From assembly GCF_905171775.1 (NCBI RefSeq), contig NC_053491.1, positions 109,998,682-110,062,681 of the forward strand: a DNA stretch of 64,000 nucleotides, in the 5' to 3' direction. Both the position numbers and the translations under genes were made by a program. The DNA comes from Rana temporaria. Lineage: Eukaryota > Chordata > Amphibia > Anura > Ranidae. The notes beneath the pieces were generated by a model, which did not search any database, had not been told where the DNA came from, and saw only the letters and a program-made list of their open reading frames with translations. Shown here in pieces: positions 1 through 10,533 of this stretch (position 1 is its first letter; every line of letters starts with the position of its first letter).

Positions 1-387
1 TCTTGCATGTTCAAGTCCTGTCCTAGGCCACAGAAAATGTGACAGCGAGCTCTCTGCCACAAATACGTCAAAGCCCAACTTGAAGTAGAGCTGGATATAC
101 TTTTCTTGAGATTTAGCCTTTGATCCCATCCATGGAAGAAAGAGTAAAAGTGGACGGGGAGCCTGGCTGCTTTCTGAGGTAGAAGGATTTGTGTACAAGG
201 AAAAGAATTAGAATATTTCTTTACACTAAGAGGATAAAGAGCTTGGCCTTTTGGAACAGTTCCAGATGCTGGGGCCATAGCAAGGGCAGGAGGCTGTGAA
301 CCGGCTTGATAGTGGAGGTAGGAACCCTGTAGAAACAAAAACAGGCCATACTTTATTTATACAGACAATGTAATAACTACATTTAGA
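1..387. other. Unassigned non-coding sequence
   Basis: I recognise no coding exon, TE end or tandem repeat here. Reading frames are short and broken. Confidence 0.5.
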
Positions 388-763
388 GCACGTTCACACC
401 GAGCCGCCTCGAGCGTCAGCGGTAAAACGCTGCTATTTTTAGCGGCACTTTACCATCGAATTTGCGACACTTTTCGGAAGCTAGTGGGGAGCTTTTAACC
501 CCTGACCGCAAAGCCCCGCTGCAGCTGCGTTTTGCCAGTGATACGGCGGCGCTGCCCATTGATTTCAATGGGCAGAAGCACACTAGGAGTGGCGAGTTCA
601 CTGCTCCTAATGCGCTCCAAAGAAGCTGCTAGCAGGACTGTTTCTGACTCCCTGCCAGCGAAAGGTAAAGTGTGAAAGATCCCGAATGGAGCAGCTGTTT
701 TAGGGTGCTTTGCAGGCGCTATTTTTAACGCTATAGCGCCTGCAAAACGCCCCAGTGTGAAAT
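388..763. mobile_element. S-family MITE copy 1
   Basis: The left end reads GTTCACACCGAGC and the right end CCCAGTGTGAAA, which are imperfect inverted repeats. The interior has the family hallmarks: GGTAAAACGC, GCCCATTGATTTCAATGGGC (itself nearly palindromic) and a CCTGCAAAACG hairpin around 711-752. It has no coding capacity. Four or five relatives occur in the window (905, 39745, 49591, 59040). Confidence 0.7.
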
Positions 764-904
764 GTACAATGTTGAAGATGCTACTGGATGAAAATACTTG
801 GATAAGTATAGTTAAAATGTCCTCAGCATCGCAGAAAAATATGTGAAAATTTTGTAATGTGACCAATACTGCTAGCTATACCATGACCTGAACTTTCAAA
901 AATG

Positions 905-1290
905 TAAGGCCACTTTCACACTGAGCACCACCCCACGCTACCATTATAGCACCACTCATTTTAGTGGTGCTTTACCTGGTGCTGTGTGAGCGGTTAGCAG
1001 GGGGCTTTTAACCCCAAAGGGGTTAATAAGGGGTTAAAAGCGCCGCTGTCAAAGTGCTTTGCAGGGGCTTCGGCAGCGCTGCCCATTGATTTCAATGGGC
1101 AGGGCGTTTTGAGAGCAGTGTGTACACCACTCCTGCAACGCCCCAAAGATGCAGCTTGCAGGACTTTTTTTCCTGTCCTGCAAGCGCACTGCCCCAGCGT
1201 GAAAAAACTGGTGTGGCTTGAGAGGCGCTTTACAGGCACTTTTTTTTAGCTCTAAAACGCCTGAAAGTGCTTCAGTGTGAAAGTGGCCTA
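905..1290. mobile_element. S-family MITE copy 2, complete
   Basis: Terminal inverted repeats of about 23 bp are clear: AGGCCACTTTCACACTGAG at the left and its near-complement at the right end (CTTCAGTGTGAAAGTGGCCT). The interior holds GCCCATTGATTTCAATGGGC and several GCGCTTT motifs typical of the family. It is non-coding. No convincing target duplication was identified. Confidence 0.8.
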
Positions 1291-1386
1291 AGAACATTTA
1301 ATTATTCATCAGTTACAGCAAGGCCACCCAAAAGATCTCTTAAAAAAAAAAAAAAAAAACTTTGCTCATCCTGCCCCCCTCCCTGA

Positions 1387-1610
1387 GATGGGCATTGATC
1401 AGGCTGCATTCATGGCAATGGGGAGGCTGCAGATGGGCATTAAACAAGCTGCATTGATGGGCAATTGTGAGGCTACGGATGGGCATTCATCAGGCTGCAT
1501 CTATGGGCAATTGTGAGGCTACAGGTGGGCATTGGTCAAGCTGCATTAATAGGCAATTGTAAAGCTGCAGATGGGCATTGATCGGGCTTCATTGATGGGC
1601 ACTGTCCCTT
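1387..1610. repeat. 46-bp minisatellite, about 5 copies
   Basis: GATGGGCATT recurs at 1387, 1432, 1478, 1524 and 1570, spacing 45-46 bp. Each unit carries a GCTGCATT and a GGGCAATTGTGAGGCT segment with a few substitutions. Confidence 0.85.
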
Positions 1611-1611
1611 A

Positions 1612-1718
1612 TTTTGCGTCAAAGTTCTTTATTTAAAAAAAAAATTCCTGAAACTTCCCTCTTAAGATGAAGGTGCGTGTTATACGCCTGTGCGTGTTAT
1701 ATGCCGATAAATACGGTA
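1612..1718. mobile_element. T/U-family element, 3-prime fragment
   Basis: The segment ends in CCGATAAATACGGTA and contains GAAACTTCCCTCTTAAGAT and GTGTTATACGCC, matching the right end of the complete U1 element at 9221-10120. The left half is missing. Confidence 0.6.
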
Positions 1719-2021
1719 GTTGTCTTTTTCAAATGTGCTTTACTTCAGTAAAACACTGGAGAAACTGTCATTGGCTTGGATATACAAGAGTGTTGACTTT
1801 CCTACACCTGGATATACTGAACAAACAGGTTTCAGGTTTGTTCCACAAACTTGGATAAGTAGAAAGTCAAAATGTATCTCTTCAAACAGCAACATTTGCA
1901 AGTTCTGAAGGTCCTGTAACAGAAACAGTTTACTCCAGGCGTTGTCTTGTTTACATATCAATACACGCATTGTCAAATCAAACAATGGTTTAGGCTCTCG
2001 GCAAATTTCTAGAATCACATA

Positions 2022-2226
2022 AGGCCGGCCATACACATATATATTTTCTTTTCTGCAACCCGTAGAAATTCGCTCTATTACTGTATCAACACAGACAGTG
2101 GGAGCGAGTGGGGTAAGCTGCCCTGGCCAGGAGAAGACAGTGATTATTGCAAGCAATAATCATAAGCAAATCTGGCAGGCCGGTTGTATACAAGTTGATT
2201 TATCGATCACTTGGTACATTCAGCCT
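2022..2226. mobile_element. Y-family DNA element fragment
   Basis: It shares a long ordered set of words with 13900-14110: GGCCATACAC-like start, GAGAAGACA-TGATTATT, AATC-GGCAGGC, then CAAGTTGAT-GATCA and TTGGTACATTCAGC. The class is unknown and the copy is partial. Confidence 0.55.
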
Positions 2227-2262
2227 GCCCCCTAATGGTTTGAATGTCTTTTGCAAGCAGCC

Positions 2263-2716
2263 TCATTCCTTGTACAGACGAGCAGACTTGTCCGATGAAA
2301 ACGGTCCGTGGACCGTTTTCATCGTACATGTCTGCTGGGAGGTTTTGGTCTGATGTGTGTACACACCATCAGACCAAAATCCCCGCGGACAGAGAACGCG
2401 GTGACGTAGACGATAACGACGTTCTCTGACACGGAAGGTCAATGCTTCCACGCATGCGTCGAATCAATTTGACGCATGCGCGGGATTTCGGGCCAGCGGA
2501 CATGTCCAATGAGTTGTACTAACCATCGGACATGTCCGACGGACAGGCTTCCAGCGGACATGTTTCTTAGCATGCTAAGAAACTTTTGTCCACTGGAAAC
2601 CTGTCCGCTAGGCCAGGAATCCGGTCCGCTAGGCCGTACACACGGTCGGACATGTCCGCGGAAACTGGTCCGCGGACCAGTTTCAGCAGACATGTTCGGT
2701 CGTGTGTACGAGACCT
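2263..2716. mobile_element. W-family palindromic MITE copy 1
   Basis: It opens with GTACAGACGAGCAGAC and closes with TCGTGTGTACGAGACC, inverted relatives of the CTCGTACACACGA end seen at 5759. It is built of nested self-complementary words: AAAACGGTCC-GTGGACCGTTTT (2297-2320), ACGCATGCGTCGAATC against GACGCATGCGCG (2451-2483), and repeated GGACATGTCCG. It is non-coding. Confidence 0.65.
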
Positions 2717-3363
2717 CAGAAGACCAAGCCTTAAACTACAAAATTCTATGCATATGTACTGGATAAAGAGCAGTGTCATTATAGACCTGGCGAATTACAT
2801 TCTCTTGGGCAACAACACAAAAAAGCAGCACTGAGGGCATGAGCCACAATTGCTCCAGCAGAACAGGATCTTCAAACACAGGATTATGTTCACTATTCAT
2901 TTGTCCAGTCCAATTAGCAACAGTCTGACAAATGGACACAGCCGCAATGGCTGTCAAAAGGCAGTACCAGCATGAGCAAAGGTCGACTTCAATAGGGTTT
3001 CAAAGCGACTTAACAGAACATTCTCCACAGGAACAGTGAGATGATTATTGAGAACAGAAATGGCACAATCCACTACTGGGACAGACCATTTTTTCATAAA
3101 TTCCTTTTTCATAGGCTATAGCTCAGCAAAGAGTTTTGGTGGAAGGAATACATTTTCGGGATTAGGCCAATCCTCATGCAAAGCACAGGTATTTGTTTGT
3201 GCAAAGGAAAGGCCTTTCTAGACTTAGCCTGCCGTTTTGTGCCCGAAGGAGCTGGTTTAGGCTGTGGAGATTCTGGTACTGTAAGGCAAAGGTTAGTATG
3301 CACCGCGATAATAAGTGAGCTCATAGTAGAGAGCATGTCATACAGCTTGTGCCTCAAAGTGTA
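2717..3363. other. Unidentified sequence beside the solo LTR
   Basis: No recognisable domain. The longest minus-strand frame (3109-3357, 82 codons) contains a proline/lysine-rich stretch but matches no family I know. Because the LTR at 3364 has a target duplication on both sides, this is flanking DNA, not the interior of that retroelement. The same anonymous sequence probably resumes after 4522. Confidence 0.35.
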
Positions 3364-4518
3364 TGTAGCGCTACCCCCTCAGGAGCAGATGATTGTTTTG
3401 GGATCGGCATATTAAGTTACCTCGATGTGTTGTCTAGGGGTGAAGGTAGTGAGTAGAGCAATAAGCAAATGTCCAATTCGTAGATGAAGTTTTTTGAATG
3501 CTTTATTTCTTGGCCCAACACGACCAACATCAACTTGAGGTAGACAGGAAAGGTTGATGAAGTAAATGAACTTTGTGGTATCAGGCTTTGGATAGAAAGA
3601 AAGCAATCCTGCTTTCCATAGTAGTACAGTTTGTCGCCACTCTAGCCAGAATGGGTGAAGTGCCCCCCGAACAAACCTCTACCACAGGCCTGGCAGCCGG
3701 AGCGTCACTTTAAGGTTGCTGGGAGGAACAAGTCTCTGCCACCAACTTGGCTCTGATTAGATTAGGATGCCAGATGAAACCTCTGCCACAGGCCTGGCTC
3801 TTATTAGATTAGGATGCCAGATGAAACCTCTGCCACAGGCTCAATGCTGACAATGTGAACAGTAGAGCGAATCCTCCCAATAGATCACTTCAGGGTCACC
3901 GGTTGACAGCGCAAGTGTACCTGTCAATGTCCGGTTACCAGATAACCGATGGTTCGTTCAAGCCCTCTTGGATAACCTGCCTCCGGGTTCTCCTCAAGCC
4001 AATCCCCCACCAAAACGGCATACAGCCTGGGATCTCCTCAGTAGAAGTGGGGACCCAGTAAGTCACTGGGGCCCCTTTGTGGCATCAGTGGCTCCAGGCC
4101 AGGAGGGCCCAGAGTCTGGAACTCCGCATGGCGCGCGACCCCAGGCCAGGTAGGCCATAGTGGTGGGGCCCGCGATGTGCGCACACCCCAAAGGTGGGTG
4201 CCGCACCTGAAACCAGGAACCCGCAAAGAACCCAGAACGGCGGCCTACGTCACAGAAATACCCCCTCCCAGCATGCACAGCGAGGCTCAACCCCTCTCAT
4301 TGGCTGCTGGGAAGAAGCAGCTTCGCCCGGATCCCTCTGGCGCCATCTGCCATCCAGAGATGAGACCATATCTCTGGACGCACAGACTGACCCAAAGGAC
4401 AATCCAGGAATTGGCGACAGCCAAATTTAACTTAATTTAGAATGAGAGCAACTTACCTCTCTCATTCTCCCACTAACTTTAGCGTAGTGCCCTTACTGAA
4501 AGTAAAGGGGGCGCTACA
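3364..4518 (-). mobile_element. Solo LTR 1 (Gypsy-like, TGTAGCGCC family)
   Basis: Read on the minus strand it begins TGTAGCGCC at 4518 and ends GCTACA at 3364, the same terminal inverted words as the LTRs at 49508 and 57064. A 4-bp duplication TGTA lies at 3360-3363 and 4519-4522. Inside, on the minus strand, come a CCAGCAGCCAATGAGAGG block (CCAAT-type), GCATGCTGGGAGG-GGTATTT, ATGGCCTACCTGGC shared with the LTR at 57411, and a poly(A) signal AATAAA (complement at 3502-3507). A 52-bp direct duplication with CTCTGCCAC lies near 3735-3840. There is no internal gag or pol, so this is a solo LTR left by recombination. Assignment to Ty3/Gypsy is inference from the terminal sequence and length (1155 bp). 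Confidence 0.75.
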
Positions 4519-4522
4519 TGTA

Positions 4523-5758
4523 GAAGGTGAAATTTCCTCTGCAGGATCTTCCTTTGCATCCTTCACCTTCCTCAATATCTTCCTCGAAGAGGTTAGGAGG
4601 TTCAAAGTCATACCCCTGAGGAGATTTAGAAGGTGGAGAGGCAGAATGCTTGCTGGGCCCTGGAGACAACATTTTCTATAAGGGGGGAGAGTTTCCCAAA
4701 TAAATCAGACATTGTTACAGTGAACTTAGCTGTTTGGATCGCTATTATGCATTAAAAAATTTTGGACGTTTTTTTAAATGATCCTTGGTGTGCTGGCGAA
4801 TATGTCTACATTGTTACAGTGAAATCTGACTTGGCCAGATGATGTTGCTCACCTCAGAGGGATGGGAACATCGCCCTGAGCATTTCACTTTTTTCTGTAA
4901 GAATGTTATTAGACCTTTATTTTCTCAGCTCCCCTTTGCCTTGTCTCCACCATTGCTATTCCTCAGATACAGTATATAGAAAAATAAAGCCTAACCGATA
5001 GCATTTCACAACATACTGGAGATTGCAAAATTGTACCAAAATAAAAGCAGTTCAGAGTTCAGTCTATGAATGAGCTGCTGCTGTCCTAATAGTATTGTGC
5101 CCTTTACCCGAGTTTCCACAACTTGACAACGCTGGTTAATTGCAGCTCAAAATATAGGGGAGGAATGAGTTTGTTACTAGTACCATTTATCTTCAAGATA
5201 TTTTATCCCATATGTCTTAGAAAATAATTTTCTTCAAAATATCAAAATGCCAGTACTTGGTCTGGTCGTTAGTTACTCAACCCCACCAATCAGATTCTCA
5301 CATTATTTCCAGAGCAGATTTCATCTAAATTGATGGCAATGGGGAAATTGTAGATTTTACATTTCTCCGATGTTGACTATACACATAATCTGTGATATTC
5401 TTTAGTTCTACCAATAAATAATGTAGTACAAGCCAGCCTTGTACAAACCGAATGGATTGCTTAGGTAGGTCCTTCAATTGTAATGTTTTGGTAAACCAAA
5501 AGAAGAAAATTGTGAATGAAAACAGAACAAGTCCCATATGCCACCAGGCAGAGGAACTGTAGTTTTAAAATGGAAGTTTAGGCAAAAACAAACTAACTCT
5601 AATTCTACTCTACGCCACATTTTAAGACTAATCTATCAAGCCCTGTAAAGTAAAAATTGCTGTACTTACCTGTTCTGCAGCCGCTCCAGTCTCCAGCGGC
5701 GGATTCTGTGTGCAAGAGAGAACCGACAACAGCTGGGAAGTGACGTCACCTATAGACT
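4523..5758. other. Unassigned non-coding sequence
   Basis: Apart from sequence resuming after the LTR I recognise nothing: no long frames, no tandem arrays and no TE ends that I can pair. Confidence 0.4.
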
Positions 5759-6247
5759 AAAGCCTCGTACACACGCACGGTTTTCTCGGCAAGAAAGCTT
5801 CTGGCAGAGCTTTCTTGCCGAGTAAAACGTGCGTGTGTACGAGGCTTTGAGGTTTCCCGTCAAGAAAACTGCCCAGAATCTAGACGAGAAAAATAGAGAA
5901 CCTGCTCTCTATTTTCTCGTCGTGAAACACTGCCGAGAAACCCGAGTGTCTATATACTTACCTGTCGCCGTGGAAACCCGCGCATGCTCGAAATGACTTA
6001 GACACATGCGCGGTAGCTTCCAAGGCATAGGTAGGGTGCAGCAAGATGGCGGCGACGGCATCGAATGTGACGAGCGCATGCTCGTCGTAGTTGATGACGT
6101 TACCACGTTCGTGCCATCAAAAGAACAGCGGTTCTTTTGAATGAAGTGTGGGTACACTCGACCGGCAAGAGATTCTTGCCAAGAATCTCGTCAGGAAAAA
6201 CAACATTTTTTTCCTGACGAGATTCTGGGCCGTGTGTACAGGGCTTT
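5759..6247. mobile_element. W-family palindromic MITE copy 2
   Basis: The left terminus AAAGCCTCGTACACACG is repeated in inverse at 5829-5847, making a hairpin of about 40-bp arms (5759-5847). The right terminus is CGTGTGTACAGGGCTTT. The interior has TTTTCTCGTC/GACGAGAAAA and ATTCTTGCCAAGAATCTCGTC self-complementary words. Frames crossing it (one reaches 199 codons from 6148) are accidental. Confidence 0.7.
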
Positions 6248-6359
6248 ACTATGGGGCTTCCGTTGTCGGCTGCCTCTCCTGCACACTTCCACACACACTG
6301 AAGCTGTTGCTGACAGCTCAGCATGGGACCAGACCAGAACAGCTGCAGGACAGGCAAGT

Positions 6360-6686
6360 ACAGCAATTTTACAACGTACACAAAACTACTGTTTTTCAGC
6401 TCTTTAGTGCCACCCTTTGGGCAACTTCTGCTAATGTTGTCTTATGGTTAGCATTGGTTCGGAGCATGCGTGTTTGTACTTTGGATTTTTTTTACGATGG
6501 ACTTGTGTACACACAATCGGATAATCCAATGGCACATATGTTGTCGGAACATTTTAAAGCATGCTATCCAACTATTGTTGTCGGAAAATTCGATGGAACA
6601 TACAAACGGTTGGATTTTCTGACAAAACCCTGCCATCACACATTTGTTGTTGGAAAATCAGATTGTGTGTACGAGGCTTTCGATGG
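6360..6686. mobile_element. W-family copy 3, one half
   Basis: It ends GATTGTGTGTACGAGGCTTT, the complementary W terminus, and has TTGTGTACACACAATCGG internally. The segment CAGCTCTTTAG-GCCACCCTTT plus GCAACTTCTGCTAATGTTGT is shared with the fragment at 52955-53141, so both derive from one longer W subtype. Confidence 0.6.
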
Positions 6687-7115
6687 TTTTTGCCTAAACG
6701 TCCACTTTAAATTGAGCACAAATGCAATGACATCACCACACTTGTAGTCCAATGATACTTCCTCCACCTCTGTAGCTGAAGGTCCGTACCTGAGCTGGAG
6801 GAATAGTCTACAGGAGCCAGAGCTTTGCACTTGCAATCCACGGATCACAGTTGCAAATATTTTTTGTAAAGAGTGGGATTCTCCTTTAGCCTAGGTTCAC
6901 ACTGATGCGATGCTGGAACCAGCGCTGGTTCTCGCATCTCTCTTCTCCCACAGGCAGTTCAACACTGCCTTCTGCGAACTGCTGCGGGTGTCAGTTTAGT
7001 TCACAGATCGCAGTGCAAACTGCGGGCTTGCACAGGAATAGGATCACATAGGTGAGAACACCCATTGGAAATGACATCTAGAGACTGCAATAACTTTTCC
7101 CCCGCTGACCGCGGC
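6687..7115. other. Unassigned sequence with a MITE end
   Basis: CCTAGGTTCACACTGATGCG (about 6892) resembles the left end of the M-type 'ggttcacactg' MITEs, but no matching right end is placed with confidence. The rest is anonymous. Confidence 0.35.
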
Positions 7116-7650
7116 TCAGGAAAAAAAGGAAGGCAAAACAATGTCTTGATTTAAATGAAACGCCAATACCACCTTTGGAAGAAAGGTAGTATGGGGGCGT
7201 AATACAATTTTTTCCGTGTGACAAACTAAATAAGGCTCTTTATAAGAAAGAGCTGCTAGTTCTGATACTCTTTTAGCAAAAGAGATAGCAATAAAAAAGG
7301 CCAATTTCCTGCTCAAAAGAATCAAAGGAATATGGCGGATAGGTTCAAAAGGTTGCTTTTGCAAGACTGACAATACCAAGTTCAAATCCCAGGGACATAA
7401 GGGAGATTTGACTGGCAGGTTTTTCCTGCGGTCTCTGAAAAAAGACTGATAGAGCGGATATTTGACCCTTGATGGGTCCTAATTGGCAAAAGGCGAGAAT
7501 CCTACTTATAACATACTTTTGAGGATTCCACCCTCTGGATTCACACCAGGAAACATACGCCTTCCAGACTCTGTAGTAGATAAGCCTGGAGGGCTGGCCT
7601 TCTAGCATTAATGAGTGTAGCAAGAACTGGACCTGAGAGGCCTAGTTTCT
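7116..7650 (-). pseudogene. DIRS-type tyrosine recombinase fragment
   Basis: On the minus strand three frames together give a tyrosine-recombinase of the DIRS retrotransposon class. 7648 to about 7560 gives LKKLGLSGPVLATLINARRP. The next frame (to about 7430) has YYRVWKAYVSWCESRGWNP and GQISALSVFFQRP. A third (about 7405-7116) has WDLNLVLSVLQKQPFEP, then FAKRVSELAALS and FHLNQDIVLPSF. RVSEL matches the conserved box I arginine region of the catalytic domain. The box II HxxR and the catalytic tyrosine lie beyond 7116 and are missing. At least two frameshifts and an internal deletion break it, so it is a dead 5-prime-and-3-prime truncated copy. The family call is recognition from memory of DIRS recombinases, not a search. 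Its N-terminal side is interrupted by element A1 at 7651. Confidence 0.75.
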
Positions 7651-7993
7651 TTAAAAGGGGTTGTAAAGGTTTGTTTTTTATTTTCTAAATCAGTTCCTGT
7701 AAGCTAGTGCATTGGTTCACTAACCTTTTCCTTCGATTTCCCTTCTAAATGTTTTTTTTCTTTGTCTGAATTTCTCACTTCCTGTTTCTCCTCAGTAAGC
7801 TTGCCACCATCATCCGAGTGGTGGTTAGTCAGCCAGAACAGCTTACTGAGGAAGAACAGGAAGTGAGAAATTCAGACAAAGAAAAATAAATATTTAGAAG
7901 GGAAATCGGAGGAAAAGGTAAGTGAACCAACAATGCACTAGCTTAAGGGAACCTCTTTAGAAATTAAAAAATGAACCTTTACAACCCCTTTAA
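7651..7993. mobile_element. A-family TTAA element copy 1
   Basis: It is bounded by TTAA on both sides (7651-7654 and 7990-7993). Termini are AAGGGGTTGTAAAGG and CCTTTACAACCCCTT with AT-rich TTTTTTATTTTCTAAA next to each. The centre is a hairpin whose arms (about 7760-7808 and 7842-7890) contain CTTTGTCTGAATTTCTCAC and its complement. It is non-coding. The TTAA duplication fits piggyBac- or Kolobok-mobilised MITEs. Confidence 0.85.
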
Positions 7994-8420
7994 GTTTAAA
8001 ACTTGGGACTCTTTCCCAGCTTACCTTCTCCCCGCCGCAGGTTTTCTGTCAAGCAGAACCAATCTTCCCCCATCACGGCGGGGTATGTGTGCCAATCTTC
8101 AGGGATATGGGTTCTTACTTAAAGGAGGCCTCTTCCCTGGGCCTTGTAAAAGACTCTGCCAGTACTTTTATCATATAGAGCGAAAGTGCCGAACCCTAGA
8201 GCACAGCCCTCCGAAAAGAGACATTACAGACGACACCTTGTCCACGAGGCTCGGATACCATCTAGTTTTGGCGCAACATTTTAGGCGTCTTGGATGGACC
8301 CGAAAGTGTAGCTTTTTTACCCCCCCCCAAGGGTTTCTTTGGCAGAGCTTCCTTCAGCACATCCTAATCGCGTCCAGCACTTTAGACACTGGCAAAAAAA
8401 CTTAGGTACTTCCCTTAGGG
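7994..8420 (-). pseudogene. Possible further DIRS remnant
   Basis: The minus strand continues beyond A1 with broken frames containing a cysteine-bearing stretch (FFCQCLKCWTRLGCAEGS, about 8390-8340) and KKATLSGPSKTPKM. It lies where the upstream part of the DIRS element should be, and such elements carry an ORF1 ahead of the polymerase. I cannot prove the match. It could be unrelated sequence. Confidence 0.3.
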
Positions 8421-9220
8421 GAGAGGTACTTGTCTTCATTTGTTGTGCCAGTGTCCAATTACCTCTGGTGGCCATACAACCCACTATGTAATGAATAGAG
8501 GCTCTGTATCCCATGGTGTACGATAAAAAAACACAGTTCTTGCATTTTGAAGCATGTCCCCTGCAATTTTGCTGGTTCCCTGTTGCATTAAGCCTCCCCA
8601 AAATGCATTAAAAACACATCAAAATGCGTGTGAAAAAATGCGAAACGCACCAGAAACACATCAACTGCAAATGGTATAGGTGTGAACCTAACCTAGATAC
8701 AAAATTGCAAATAGGGATGAGCTCGAGTGTGTTTTGATATTAGTTCAAACGCGCCTGAGCTTTCCACCAGGAAGCTGTCACTTCAGACCGCCAATTATAA
8801 GTGGATGAGGACTTTTCAACCCAGAAGCCACACATATACAAGCAGTGTGTACACGTGTGGCTGTGGGGTGGGGATACCTTGGCTGCTTATGATTGGTGGT
8901 CTGCATGGACAGCTTCCTAGCGAGGATTGCTCATGCGGGTTCAGACTAATATATGAACCCGCCGCAGCTCGTCTCGAATTGCCTAATATCTCCTAAACCT
9001 GTGCGTTTTAGGAGATATTCCCCTTGCAGTGCGCCGCTGACTTCAGCGGCGCATTCGCATCGGGGATTCTCAGCTGAAAGCCCGGCAGACGCCTGTAAGG
9101 GTGGACCAGACACATGTTATGTCAATTAGTGTCTTCTTTTAAGGCGTTTTGTTCCAAAGTTCAATAGCCAGGCTGATCTTCAACAAAGTGTGAGTTTATT
9201 CTTCAGAAAGATAAGACTTA
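8421..9220. repeat. Degenerate interspersed repeats
   Basis: 8590-8700 has a run of 'aaaacacatcaaaatgcg' words ending TAGGTGTGAACCTAACC, resembling the right end of a 'ggttcacac' MITE. 8715-9110 starts GGGATGAGCTCGAGTGTG, a word set also seen at 45345-45400 and 26915-26930. No complete element could be bounded. Confidence 0.4.
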
Positions 9221-9335
9221 CTGTTTTTATTGGCGTATAACACTCACTTTTTTACCCTGAAAATAGAGGGTAAACTGTGCCTGCGTGTTATACGCAGGGG
9301 GCTGTGGAAAGATTTTTCCGTGAAACTTCCCTTTT

Positions 9336-10068
9336 TTTTTGTAAAACTTATTTTATTGAGTTCAGTCACATCTTAGGCCCCATACACACGAGAGGATTTA
9401 TCCGCGGATACGGTCCAGCGGACCGTATCCGCGGATAAATCCTCTCGAGGATTTGCGCGGATTTCCATGCGATGGAGTGTACTCACCATCGAATCGAAAT
9501 CCGCGCCGAAATCCTCTGGCGATGACGTGTCGCGCCGTCGCCGCGATTATGACGCGGCGACGTGCGCGACGCTGTCATATAAGGAATTCCACGCATGCGT
9601 CGAATCATTACGACGCATGCGGGGAATCCCTTCAGACGGATGGATCCGGTGAGTCTGTACAGACCAGCGGATCCATCCGTTGGGATGGATTCCAGCGGAT
9701 AGATTTGATAGCATGTCATCAAATATTTATCCGCTGGAAATCCATCCCAGGGGATAAATATCCGCGGAAACAGATCCGCTGGAGTGTACACACCATAGGA
9801 TCTATCCGCTGAAACCCATTCGCTGGGATTTTTCAGCGGATGGATTCTATCGTGTGTATGGGGCCTTACAGTTCAGCAATACTCGTTAGTAACAGTGACG
9901 TACATTTTTCCATTACAACAAAACAACAAAGAAAACACAAAGAAATATCCGAAGGTAGCCAAAACAAGTAAAGCATAAGAAGGTTATTCTTGAGAGAAGG
10001 GTGGACGGCTCGCCTACCCTCCTCAGTTATCTAAGCACAGCGCGTTTCGGGCTCTGGTATTGCCACAA
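9336..10068 (-). mobile_element. V1: retro-insertion with GAAACGCG motif
   Basis: It is flanked by a 16-bp target duplication, GTGAAACTTCCCTTTT, at 9320-9335 and 10069-10084, the mark of target-primed reverse transcription. On the minus strand it starts TTGTGGCAATACCAGAGCCC followed by GAAACGCGCTG, and ends CAATAAAATAAGTTTTAC plus a poly(A) tail (poly-T at 9331-9340). Without the nested element at 9376-9865 it is about 240 bp. The GAAACGCG start and AATAAA-rich tail are shared with 17600-17880, 26973-27138 and 30640-30950. Confidence 0.75.
9376..9865. mobile_element. GGCCCCATACACACGA MITE copy 1
   Basis: It is flanked by TTA at 9373-9375 and 9866-9868. Termini GGCCCCATACACACGA and TCGTGTGTATGGGGCC are perfect complements over 16 bp. 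The interior repeats GCGGAT/ATCCGC words and palindromes (GATACGGTCC-AGCGGACCGTATC, ACGCATGCGTCGAATC against GACGCATGCGGGGAAT). The 3-bp TTA target suggests a PIF/Harbinger-type mobiliser (inference). It sits inside V1. Confidence 0.8.
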
Positions 10069-10122
10069 GTGAAACTTCCCTTTTAAAGATAGGGTGTGTG
10101 TTATACGCCGATAAACACGGTA

Positions 10123-10533
10123 CATAATGACAACTGATAACATATGGTAAGGTGCTTCAGAAGGAGGAAGAGATATCAGATGGTACATTCTCCATAGTGT
10201 GGGGCTCCTCACCCTATCTTCCCTACTTATGTTCACTTGTGAGGCATTATTAATAGTGTTTGTAAAGCTAAGCATTATTTACATTTAGCATTGCTCCAAG
10301 GAAGATGATGCTACTGTTCACAGAAGTAACACCCACTGGTGTATATTAAGTAACATAACTCCACCCATTGTCCTGACATAACACCTAAGAATAGAAGTTA
10401 CATACACAGCAGATTACTTTTCTCTGTCCTCTGCCAGTAATCTCCAGAAACTAACATTACAATTACATTCTAACATGTGCTTCATATAGATTGCAGAAAC
10501 TTTTATCACTTAAAATAGTAATAAACTCAAATC
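10123..10533. other. Unassigned non-coding sequence
   Basis: I recognise nothing beyond AT-rich anonymous DNA. Confidence 0.4.

Larger units (their letters stand above)
9221..10120. mobile_element. U1: TA-flanked MITE, split by insertion
   Basis: Termini CTGTTTTTATTGGCGTATAA and TTATACGCCGATAAACACGG are inverted repeats, with TA on each side (9219-9220 and 10121-10122). After removing the insert at 9336-10068 and one copy of its duplication, the element is only about 150 bp. The TA target and ends relate it to element T1 at 59787 and the fragment at 1612. A Tc1/mariner-type mobiliser is likely from the TA. Confidence 0.75.

Noticed and set aside
6148..6747. 199-codon frame that looked like a small gene
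   Set aside because: It runs across two W-family MITE halves and their junction. Codon use and content show nothing protein-like.
6892..8700. CTAGGTTCACAC at 6892 and its complement at 8683 as ends of a 1.8-kb transposon
   Set aside because: The shared word is short and common to many MITEs here, and no target duplication was found.
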